DNA of 6,281 nucleotides, from NCBI GenBank assembly GCA_020433835.1, contig JAGRBY010000430.1:1-6281 (forward strand). The letters are read 5' to 3'. The first letter of the stretch is position 1. Every line of letters starts with the position of its first letter. Positions 1 to 5,134 of this stretch are shown in pieces. The position numbers and the translations under genes are program-made. Source of the DNA: Anaerolineae bacterium. GTDB taxonomy: Bacteria > Chloroflexota > Anaerolineae > 4572-78 > J111. The notes beneath the pieces were generated by a model. It searched no databases. It was not told where the DNA came from and saw only the letters and a program-made list of their open reading frames with translations.

Positions 1-6
1 ACAAAC

Positions 7-135
7 ACTACCTTTGCACTTTAAAGAATTATGGCAAGAAACCAGGGTTTTTAGCGTTAAAAAGAGCGCTTTTTGCCGCAAAAGGTTATCAATGCGGTAT
101 CAAAACCCTGGTTTCTAAAAAAGTGCAAACATAGT
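7..135. repeat. Imperfect inverted-repeat element, MITE-like
   Basis: Terminal arms at 7-22 and 120-135 are inverted copies matching at 14 of 16 positions, including a perfect 10-bp core (TTTGCACTTT at 13-22, AAAGTGCAAA at 120-129). A second, inner pair is a perfect 15-bp inverted repeat (37-51 and 102-116, AGAAACCAGGGTTTT and its complement). A short pair CCGCA/TGCGG (76-80, 93-97) and the palindrome AGCGCT (65-70) lie in the centre. The left half has 14 extra bases between outer and inner arms. There is no ORF inside. ACTACC occurs at 7-12 and again at 136-141, so a target duplication is possible but its boundaries are ambiguous. The size and nested arms fit a non-autonomous mobile element or a dispersed palindromic repeat. 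A large transcribed hairpin, for example at the end of an upstream gene, is the alternative. Confidence 0.6.
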
Positions 136-240
136 ACTACCAATTTTCAACGAATTTTCCAAACATGTGTAATGAAATCGAAACTTCGGTGTACATTGAA
201 TTGAACCCACTTTCATCTGGGCCCGGGTAGGAGTGGAAAT
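136..240 (+). promoter_or_regulatory. Leader and possible weak promoter of the sigma factor gene
   Basis: This stretch has no gene; together with the repeat to its left it makes a 240-bp gene-free region. The best sigma-70-like pair is TTTTCA (144-149) and TGTAAT (168-173), with an 18-bp spacer, 4/6 and 5/6 matches to consensus. That is weak. A GAAC tetramer (203-206), reminiscent of ECF -35 elements, has no convincing partner downstream. GGGCCCGGG (219-227) sits just before the ribosome binding site. Confidence 0.25.
229..233 (+). promoter_or_regulatory. Ribosome binding site deciding a TTG start
   Basis: AGGAG is 7 nt upstream of the TTG at 241. No ATG in this frame occurs before codon 34, which would cut into sigma region 2. 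An in-frame stop (TGA, 202-204) lies just upstream. The site therefore supports TTG as the real start. Confidence 0.8.
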
Positions 241-804
241 TTGCTCAAGTTATTCACGAAAGAGACGGCGCCGGCAAAAACCGATGCGCCTTCACCAGAA
301 TTAGATTTTGCCGATCTCTTCCGTAGTTACTATCGGCGAATGTATAACTATCTGTCGTATCGTGTTGGTGCGAAGGATGATGTCGAGGATTTAATCAGTG
401 TGGTCTTTGAGAAGGCGTATGTCCATCGAGACCAGTATGACTCGACTAAAGGGGCTTTTTCAACCTGGCTTTTTCGAATTGCCCGAAACACCTTAGCCAA
501 TTACTACCGTACGCGACAGCGTCGCTCGGCCTGGGAAGCGGATAGTGAAATACCGGATGATTTTGCCTCTGGGGAGGCACAGCCTGAAACGCAGATCATC
601 CGGCGGGAAGATATCATCAAGTTGTTGCACGGCGTCGAACAGTTAAATGAGCGCGATCAGGAGATCATCAGTCTCAAGTTTGCAGGACGACTCAATAATG
701 ATGAGATTGGTACCATCATGGATATGACAGCCAATAACGTTGGAGTTGTTCTTTATAGAGCGCTACGCCGGTTGCAGAAGCAGTTACAGGAGAATGCGTC
801 ATGA
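241..804 (+). CDS. ECF-type RNA polymerase sigma factor
   Basis: This 187-residue protein has the two-domain layout and length of extracytoplasmic-function sigma factors. Region 2 spans about residues 24-95. It includes the core-binding helix DVEDLISVVFEKAY (47-60) and the -10 recognition helix TWLFRIARNTLANYYR (75-90). An acidic linker (about 96-122) joins it to region 4 (about 128-182), whose helix-turn-helix (about 151-179) ends in NVGVVLYRALRRLQ. By family, it directs RNA polymerase to a small regulon. The start is TTG with an AGGAG 7 nt upstream. The stop overlaps the start of the next gene (ATGA, 801-804), so the two are translationally coupled, the usual arrangement for a sigma factor and its anti-sigma. 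No region 3 or extra C-terminal domain is present. The family call is firm; the signal and target promoters are not visible. Confidence 0.94.
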   Translation: MLKLFTKETAPAKTDAPSPELDFADLFRSYYRRMYNYLSYRVGAKDDVEDLISVVFEKAYVHRDQYDSTKGAFSTWLFRIARNTLANYYRTRQRRSAWEADSEIPDDFASGEAQPETQIIRREDIIKLLHGVEQLNERDQEIISLKFAGRLNNDEIGTIMDMTANNVGVVLYRALRRLQKQLQENAS

Positions 805-1748
805 ACGAGCAAGAATTGGCGCAATTGTTATCAGAACAACTTGATCAGATGTTTGAGGGAGAGGCCATTGACTTTACGGCGGTGATGGATGAGCTACAGA
901 TGCCGTTGCAGCTAGGTCAGCAACTGTCTGCTGTCGACTTTCCGCCTAGCCCGGTAGCGGAAGCTGCCTTTGAGAGTCAATTGGCTAATTGGTTTGGACC
1001 AAGCGCGGGCCCGGCTTTCCCCGTTACGGGGTTATCGAAAACCGGACTTTTCTACACAATTGTGGCCCTTGTCGGTGTTGGGTTAGGCGTGCTGTTTTTG
1101 CTGAGTAGTCTGCTTTGGTCAGGCTCGGGTGAGGAGGTCACGCCAGCGGTAACGCTGCCAGCTACGAAGCAAGAAACAACGTCGGAATCGCCCGCGTTTG
1201 GTCCCCCTATAAATGAAGAAACAGTAACCGTTGTTCCTACTGCATCGTCCAATCAGGTAGAAGCAACGGCCACAAAAATCATAAACGCGCTGGAAGATAC
1301 CATCCCCTTAAAGCCCAACGCATCGCAGGGAGATGCACTTCCTAGTGCAACACCAACAACCACCATAGTGGATTCGTCGCCTGAAGTTGTTTCTGATCCC
1401 AATAATCCAAGCAGTGGCGATGAAAGCGAGCAGGGTAGCTCAGCCGGTGAAGGCGATAGTAATACGTCTACCACAGATAGCGACCCCATTGGTGACCATG
1501 ATCGCGGTCATGGCAACGATGCCGACGGCTTTGATGAAGACAATCCCGGTAACAGCAGCGGCGTGTCCGATAACGGCGGCGGCAATCTATCACCCGGTAA
1601 TTTTAGCCAGGGTAATAGTGGTGGCTCTTCCGGCAATGGTGGCCAAAGTAACGGGAGCAATGGGCAAGGTAGCGATAATGGTAATGGCGGCGGTAACGGC
1701 GGTGGTAATGGCAAAGGAAATGGCAAAGGTAAAGGCAAAGGAAAATAG
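801..1748 (+). CDS. Probable membrane anti-sigma protein with Gly/Asn/Lys tail
   Basis: This 315-residue protein starts at an ATG overlapping the sigma factor stop, with AGGAGA (788-793) 7 nt upstream. Residues 1-80 look cytoplasmic and helical (LAQLLSEQLDQMFEG; AEAAFESQLANWF). One membrane helix follows at about 82-106. A lysine before it and acidic residues after it support N-in/C-out topology. The outer part, about 210 residues, looks disordered: Thr/Ser/Pro-rich (112-200), Ser/Asp/Glu-rich (200-250) with GHGNDADGFDEDNPG at 236-250, then Gly/Asn/Ser repeats ending in alternating Gly-Lys. There is no cysteine at all, so it is not a zinc-binding anti-sigma. The coupled position and topology suggest it holds the sigma factor at the membrane. 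This is inferred, since I recognise no named anti-sigma domain. It could instead be a surface protein that merely shares the operon. Confidence 0.85.
   Translation: MNEQELAQLLSEQLDQMFEGEAIDFTAVMDELQMPLQLGQQLSAVDFPPSPVAEAAFESQLANWFGPSAGPAFPVTGLSKTGLFYTIVALVGVGLGVLFLLSSLLWSGSGEEVTPAVTLPATKQETTSESPAFGPPINEETVTVVPTASSNQVEATATKIINALEDTIPLKPNASQGDALPSATPTTTIVDSSPEVVSDPNNPSSGDESEQGSSAGEGDSNTSTTDSDPIGDHDRGHGNDADGFDEDNPGNSSGVSDNGGGNLSPGNFSQGNSGGSSGNGGQSNGSNGQGSDNGNGGGNGGGNGKGNGKGKGKGK
1491..1550 (+). other. Asp/His-rich, calcium-loop-like motif in the membrane protein
   Basis: Residues 231-250 of the 801-1748 protein contain DHD, GHGND and DADGFDEDNPG. The D-x-D-G-x-D-x-D spacing (240-247) resembles acidic calcium-binding loops of extracellular proteins. 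It stands out from the low-complexity sequence on both sides. Metal binding is inference only. Confidence 0.4.
1548..1745 (+). repeat. Low-complexity Gly/Asn/Ser/Lys coding repeat
   Basis: This codes for residues 250-315 of the membrane protein. It is built from repeated GGN/AAY units (GGTAATGGC-like), with lysine appearing only in the last 12 residues (GKGNGKGKGKGK). A similar ending closes the secreted protein at 2803-2864. Such DNA is prone to length change by slippage. Confidence 0.75.
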
Positions 1749-1898
1749 ACGGTCCTTGGTGAACTGAAAAAGCTGGTAATCACTTAAAGCCGTTCTATAA
1801 AAATTATTCGCTGGAGATAAACGTATGCACTGATATTGACATCACTATCACACCATAAACCTATCAACAAGTTTGGGAACCCATTAGGAGTATTTATT
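1749..1898 (+). promoter_or_regulatory. Gap before the secreted protein gene, with weak promoter-like sites
   Basis: No terminator is seen after the membrane protein, so read-through into the next gene is possible. Promoter-like pieces are TATAAA (1796-1801), without a good -35, and a perfect TTGACA (1836-1841), whose only -10 candidate, TATCAA (1862-1867), is 20 bp away. A GGAGA (1813-1817) precedes a two-codon reading frame ATG-CAC-TGA (1825-1833). None of these is convincing alone. Confidence 0.25.
1886..1890 (+). promoter_or_regulatory. Ribosome binding site fixing the start at 1899
   Basis: AGGAG lies 8 nt before ATG 1899. The encoded protein then begins directly with a textbook signal peptide. 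The longer in-frame TTG start at 1836 has no comparable site and would put 21 extra residues before the signal peptide. Confidence 0.85.
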
Positions 1899-2864
1899 AT
1901 GTTTCGAAAAACGTATAAGTTTACTTTAACAGCACTTATTATTTTATTTTTTGGCTTGAATTCACTCGTTCAGGCCGCCCCTCCCGTACAAGAGAATACT
2001 CAAAATGATTCATTAGGCGACTCTTTTAATTTAGATGAAGAAGGCAACGTCATTGATGAAGCAGAGGATAGCGGCGGGAATAATCTCGGCACTATCATGT
2101 CCGGCAAAAATGATAACGATGATGAAATTGAAGAGCCGGCGGAAGAAGAAGAGCCTGCTGATGAGACCAGCGATGAATCCTCTGACGAAGAAGACGATGA
2201 ATTAGATGACACTACAGACGAAGAGAGCGGCGATGGGGAAGTGGAGGATGACACTTCGGATGAGACAACAGATGAAGAAGATGATGGGCAAGAAGAAGAC
2301 GAATCCTCTGATGATGATGCAACTGATGAAGAGGATGCTGAAGAGACAGGCGAAGTTAAACAGCATCCGGTAGCGGCAGCCATTGCTGAATATTTCGATG
2401 TTCCTTATGAAGAGGTAAAAGGCTTGCACGATGACGGCTACGGCTTCGGTAATATTGCCAAAGCTTACTTTTTCTCTGAAAAGCTCAACCAAATGAATAT
2501 GAATATTGAAGGATCAACAGTTCTGACTCCCGAAGATTTACTCAGTGAAGCTCACGGATCAGGCTGGGGAAATGTTCTCAAAGAGAATGGAATCCATCCG
2601 GGCGCTGTCGGTAATGGGCAAGGTAAGAAGGAGATGCAAGCCAAACAATCGGGTAAATCCAATAAATTTGGCGAGACCGAAGGCGACAGTATTTCTCAAT
2701 TTTCCGGCCAAGGCGGCGGTAATGGTAAAGGCGTTGGTAACGGTAAAAACAAAGATAAAGGGTTTAGTGCCAAATCAAGTGATGACAACGGCGGCGATAA
2801 AGGTAACGGCAACGGTAACAAAGGTGGTAACGGTAAAGGTAAAGGCAAGGGTAAAAATAAGTAG
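1899..2864 (+). CDS. Secreted acidic protein with duplicated GxG[FW]GN motif and Gly/Lys tail
   Basis: From ATG 1899 the protein has 321 residues. Residues 1-26 are a Sec signal peptide (FRKTYK, a hydrophobic core, cleavage probably after VQA). Residues 72-150 are an extreme acidic spacer: about 50 of 79 are Asp or Glu, and there is no Lys, Arg or His. A compact, probably helical domain (about 155-235) follows, starting HPVAAAIAEYFDVPYEEV. It contains GYGFGNIAKA (180-189) and GSGWGNVLKE (220-229), which look like two copies of one motif. The rest is Gly/Asn/Lys-rich and basic, ending in alternating Gly-Lys like the membrane protein upstream. I recall similar HP...YEEV...GFG-IA-AY proteins from Chloroflexota genomes, but know no function. 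Secretion is well supported. A structural, calcium-binding or sigma-pathway role is speculative. It may be co-transcribed with the sigma/membrane pair, and a terminator follows it. Confidence 0.88.
   Translation: MFRKTYKFTLTALIILFFGLNSLVQAAPPVQENTQNDSLGDSFNLDEEGNVIDEAEDSGGNNLGTIMSGKNDNDDEIEEPAEEEEPADETSDESSDEEDDELDDTTDEESGDGEVEDDTSDETTDEEDDGQEEDESSDDDATDEEDAEETGEVKQHPVAAAIAEYFDVPYEEVKGLHDDGYGFGNIAKAYFFSEKLNQMNMNIEGSTVLTPEDLLSEAHGSGWGNVLKENGIHPGAVGNGQGKKEMQAKQSGKSNKFGETEGDSISQFSGQGGGNGKGVGNGKNKDKGFSAKSSDDNGGDKGNGNGNKGGNGKGKGKGKNK
2112..2348 (+). repeat. Asp/Glu/Ser low-complexity coding tract
   Basis: GAT/GAA/GAC/GAG-rich DNA codes for the acidic spacer (residues 72-150) of the secreted protein. 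Short units such as DETSDESSDEEDD and DETTDEEDDG recur, suggesting growth by local duplication. The opposite strand reads as long poly-serine frames, which are artefacts of this composition. Confidence 0.75.
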
Positions 2865-2888
2865 GTAAGTTATACAATCGTCGTTGAA

Positions 2889-2925
2889 AAGGGTGATAGT
2901 CATTACGGCTGTCACCCTTATTTTT
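2889..2925 (+). terminator. Rho-independent terminator after the secreted protein gene
   Basis: An 11-bp stem pairs AAGGGTGATAG (2889-2899) with CTGTCACCCTT (2909-2919), with one T-G wobble and a 9-nt loop. ATTTTT (2920-2925) follows at once. It starts 24 nt after the stop at 2864 and separates the first three genes from the lipoprotein gene. Confidence 0.85.
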
Positions 2926-2965
2926 GAAAACCAAGATGTAATATTAATTCCCCACGGAAAACCCC

Positions 2966-4489
2966 ATGAAGAATAATAAAATGACTCCCAACCTATCATC
3001 ACCATACAAACATTATCTGCACTCTATATTTAGTTTGTCTATACTCATCATACTGGCTTTGGTGGGTTGTAGTACATCTCCAGAGCAAACTCATACCGTC
3101 GCTGCGTCCTCACCGACCGCGATTGTGAAAGAGCAGGTTGCTGAAATACCCACCTCTTCGCCAATAGCCACACCCACACCGATCGAAGAAGCGAAGACGC
3201 ATATTGAGCTAACCGATTCAGAAAATGAAACCTTAGTGCTCGAGCCTGTCAGCGATGCCATCTCCGAATCCGAACCTGAATTTGAGCCTGAAATGAGCGA
3301 AATCACTTTCGCCCTTGATGCATCGGAGAGCTTTCAGCCAATTGAGGCGAATATCCTGTTTACAAAAGGCATTACCGAAATTCATGCTATCTTTGATTAC
3401 CAGCACATGTCGACTGATTATACATGGGAGCGCGTTTGGTATCTGAACGATAAAGAGATATCCCGCGTTAGCGAAGCATGGGACAGCGCTGAGTCGGGCA
3501 CGTTTGATTATTTTATCGACAACGGGGGCGCTCCTCTGCCTGCCGGCGATTGGCAATTGGAATTGTATATTGAAGACAAACTAAAGGCTCTTGGTATCTT
3601 TGTTATTGAAGAAGAGGAAGAGGCGTCTGTAAGCGACTTCTCGATGTTGGTCTATACCCAATGTAGCGGCGATCACAACGACATCTATGTGGCCGACATC
3701 AATAATGGTGCCCAACAGCTCATTGTTAACAACGGTTCCGGCCCGTCGTGGTCACCCGGTGGTGATGCTGTCTTCTTTTACGGCGAGAGCGGCGTCGACA
3801 GACAGGTGCGAGACGGGTTAGAATATGTTTTTGACGGGGTAAGCAATGGTCTGGCGGCTGTTAGTACTAACCCCATACCAACCACCATCAATCAACTTAA
3901 TATTTTTCAAAATCTGGAATGGAAACAAGGATCGGCACGTTGGGCCAATGTATCACCTGATGGCACCATGATCGCTTACGATGCAGCTCCAGGCGGTGAT
4001 TATCGTATCTACTTTTTAGGTACCGAAACCAACCAGCAGTTTCGCTATGAGCTAATCGGCGAACAGGGCGATTGGTCACCCGACAGCCAACGGTTTGTCT
4101 ATCGATCAGGACGTAACGGCCAGACGGGAATATGGATTTCCAATCGCGATGACTCGGGGCATACGCTGCTCACCAATAACGGGACCGACTCTTTCCCCGC
4201 CTGGTCACCCGATGGTCAGACTATCGCCTTCAGCCGTGAGGAGAGTGGAAATGTCGATATTTATACTATTAATGTCGATGGGAGTAATTTACAGCGTCTA
4301 ACTACCACACCGGGACATGATACACTGCCTACCTTCACCGCTGATGGCGACATCATCTTTAGAACATCGCGCACCGGTACGTGGGCCATTTGGCGCATGG
4401 GGCCAGACGGATCTAACCCCACCGAAATTATCGCCAATGCCTGTGTTGGTAGTGAGTGGGCCTACAGTAGAATGGACGTTTGGCCGTAA
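2966..4489 (+). CDS. Lipoprotein with beta-rich domain and PD40 (TolB-like) propeller
   Basis: This 507-residue protein starts with a lipoprotein signal: a hydrophobic stretch ending in the lipobox LVGC, with lipidated Cys35. A Ser/Thr/Pro- and Glu-rich linker runs to about residue 112. A beta-rich domain (about 113-215) includes ITEIHAIFDYQHMSTDYTWERVWYLND and LPAGDWQLELYIEDK-type strands. From about 225 to the end come PD40-type propeller repeats: WSPGGDAVFF (262-271), VSPDGTMIAY (329-338), WSPDSQRFVY (370-379), WSPDGQTIAFS (413-423) and FTADGDIIFR (457-466), each trailed by a DIY/GIW/AIW strand. Such propellers usually bind proteins or ligands outside the membrane. The only other cysteines, C233 and C493, flank the propeller and could close it with a disulfide. 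A terminator upstream suggests its own promoter, though none is clear. The ribosome site is weak (CGGA, 7 nt before ATG 2966). Surface binding or sensing is inferred; catalysis is not indicated. Confidence 0.92.
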   Translation: MKNNKMTPNLSSPYKHYLHSIFSLSILIILALVGCSTSPEQTHTVAASSPTAIVKEQVAEIPTSSPIATPTPIEEAKTHIELTDSENETLVLEPVSDAISESEPEFEPEMSEITFALDASESFQPIEANILFTKGITEIHAIFDYQHMSTDYTWERVWYLNDKEISRVSEAWDSAESGTFDYFIDNGGAPLPAGDWQLELYIEDKLKALGIFVIEEEEEASVSDFSMLVYTQCSGDHNDIYVADINNGAQQLIVNNGSGPSWSPGGDAVFFYGESGVDRQVRDGLEYVFDGVSNGLAAVSTNPIPTTINQLNIFQNLEWKQGSARWANVSPDGTMIAYDAAPGGDYRIYFLGTETNQQFRYELIGEQGDWSPDSQRFVYRSGRNGQTGIWISNRDDSGHTLLTNNGTDSFPAWSPDGQTIAFSREESGNVDIYTINVDGSNLQRLTTTPGHDTLPTFTADGDIIFRTSRTGTWAIWRMGPDGSNPTEIIANACVGSEWAYSRMDVWP

Positions 4490-4499
4490 ATCCTTACAA

Positions 4500-4582
4500 T
4501 GATGGGTGTTGGATAAATCGATAATTGGATTGTTGACGGATTGTTCTATTAAAATAGCCAACAATCCAATCAACCCCCATTA
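4500..4582. repeat. Nested 83-bp inverted repeat with alternative hairpins
   Basis: A perfect 12-bp inverted repeat pairs 4524-4535 (ATTGGATTGTTG) with 4559-4570. Outside it, 4502-4511 (ATGGGTGTTG) pairs with 4571-4580 at 9 of 10 positions. Inside, CTATT/AATAG (4546-4550, 4553-4557) forms the tip. GGATTGTT occurs twice on the left (4527-4534 and 4538-4545), and either copy can pair with AACAATCC (4560-4567), giving two competing folds. No T-run follows directly, so it is not a standard terminator. It may be a small dispersed palindrome, the lipoprotein gene's transcript end, or a control structure for the next gene, whose ribosome site starts 6 nt further on. Confidence 0.7.
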
Positions 4583-4587
4583 CTTTT

Positions 4588-4593
4588 AGGAGG
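4588..4593 (+). promoter_or_regulatory. Strong ribosome binding site of the ABM protein gene
   Basis: AGGAGG, a full Shine-Dalgarno core, lies 9 nt before ATG 4603. It is the strongest ribosome site in the window and sits just after the hairpin region, so folding there could affect access to it. Confidence 0.85.
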
Positions 4594-4602
4594 ATTTTTA
4601 TA

Positions 4603-4911
4603 ATGTTTGTTGTTATGAACCGAATTCCGGTAAACCCGGATTATGCTGAGCAGTTTGAAGAACGATTCACCAATCGTGCCCGCGAGGTCGATAAAATGAA
4701 GGGCTTTATTCGAAATCAAGTTTTGCGGCCGGCAATGCCTGATAAACCTTATGTGGTGATGACCTTCTGGGAATCGAAAGAGGATTTTGAGAATTGGGTG
4801 AATTCTGATGCCTTTAGAAAAGGCCACGCAAAATCGGGTACTCTACCTCAAGATGCTTTCAAGGGGCATAGTGAGTTAGAGAGTTTTGACGTGATTTTGG
4901 ATACTGCCTAA
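4603..4911 (+). CDS. ABM-fold monooxygenase, IsdG/HmoA-like heme-degrading type
   Basis: This 102-residue protein fits the length and pattern of the antibiotic biosynthesis monooxygenase (ABM) fold, a ferredoxin-like dimer. The N-terminal strand is MFVVMNRIPV, a helix follows (YAEQFEERFTNRA), then KMKGFIRNQVL, the strand YVVMTFWESKEDFENWV and the helix SDAFRKGHAK. In staphylococcal IsdG the catalytic residues are Asn7, Trp67 and His77. Here Asn6, Trp65 and His75 fall at matching places, with the same Trp-to-His spacing of ten. This favours a cytoplasmic heme-degrading oxygenase over the many ABM proteins that lack the triad. It has no signal peptide. No heme uptake genes are in the window, so the pathway is not confirmed by context. 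Upstream are a strong ribosome site and the 83-bp hairpin region. The family call is firm, the heme substrate probable. Confidence 0.9.
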   Translation: MFVVMNRIPVNPDYAEQFEERFTNRAREVDKMKGFIRNQVLRPAMPDKPYVVMTFWESKEDFENWVNSDAFRKGHAKSGTLPQDAFKGHSELESFDVILDTA

Positions 4912-4969
4912 GGCAGGTTATTGTAAACTAAAAGCCTCACTGACAGCCACAATAGAGACAAATGGCCCA

Positions 4970-4998
4970 TTGATACTTTAAGGGAGCGGCGTTATACT
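4970..4998 (+). promoter_or_regulatory. Sigma-70-type promoter for the cyclase gene
   Basis: TTGATA (4970-4975) and TATACT (4993-4998) are separated by exactly 17 bp. Each matches the consensus at 5 of 6 positions. Transcription would start near 5005, leaving an untranslated leader of roughly 130 nt before the start at 5135. Confidence 0.75.
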
Positions 4999-5063
4999 GG
5001 CAGCATCCCTAATGTTAAAAATTCCTCAATAGCACCTTTATTCGATAACACTATCCCACATGG

Positions 5064-5102
5064 TCGCTTTAGTAAGCGATGAGAAATTTGTCATTTTGTC
5101 AT
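5064..5102 (+). promoter_or_regulatory. Leader hairpin and tandem 8-bp repeat
   Basis: TCGCTT-TAGT-AAGCGA (5064-5079) forms a 6-bp stem with a 4-nt loop. It is followed by two head-to-tail copies of TTTGTCAT (5087-5094, 5095-5102). Both lie in the transcribed leader if the promoter at 4970-4998 is used. A role as a regulator site is possible but unproven. Confidence 0.4.
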
Positions 5103-5134
5103 GAGGAATGAAGCATAAAGTTATGGAGATCTGG

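Larger units (their letters stand above)
4912..5134 (+). other. Intergenic region and leader of the cyclase gene
   Basis: This stretch contains no gene. A 5-bp stem (CTGCC/GGCAG, 4904-4916) overlaps the preceding stop but lacks a T-run. A good promoter lies at 4970-4998, followed by a leader of about 130 nt. The leader contains a small hairpin (5064-5079) and a perfect tandem duplication of TTTGTCAT (5087-5102). Confidence 0.7.

Noticed and set aside
801..1040. Zinc-binding anti-sigma (ZAS) domain
   Set aside because: The whole protein has no cysteine, so the His-x3-Cys-x2-Cys motif is absent.
1548..1745. Collagen-like repeat
   Set aside because: Gly is not in a regular every-third-residue pattern and proline is nearly absent.
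1387..1783. Long frames in other phases over the Gly/Asn/Lys tail, both strands
   Set aside because: The low-complexity repeat lacks stop codons in several frames; the products are Val/Ala/Met- or Pro/Leu-rich without domains.
203..1795. Shared ECF promoter before the sigma gene and the secreted protein gene (GAAC at 203 and 1761, CTGG nearby)
   Set aside because: The gap between the pieces differs (10 versus 8 nt) and no common -10 element is found.
1836..1898. TTG start giving a 342-residue secreted protein
   Set aside because: It puts 21 residues before a signal peptide and lacks a ribosome site; the ATG at 1899 has AGGAG at 8 nt.
2000..2492. Poly-serine and other frames on the minus strand
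   Set aside because: They mirror the GAT/GAA-rich acidic tract; no ribosome site or recognisable protein.
2924..2947. Promoter for the lipoprotein gene (TTGAAA with TAATAT)
   Set aside because: The spacer is only 9 bp, and TTGAAA overlaps the terminator's T-run.
4904..4916. Possible terminator after the ABM gene
   Set aside because: The stem is only 5 bp and no T-run follows.
5108..5134. Upstream ATG for the cyclase
   Set aside because: The only Shine-Dalgarno-like bases (GAGGA) touch the ATG; the ATG at 5135 has GGAGA 5 nt upstream and gives a typical receiver N-terminus.
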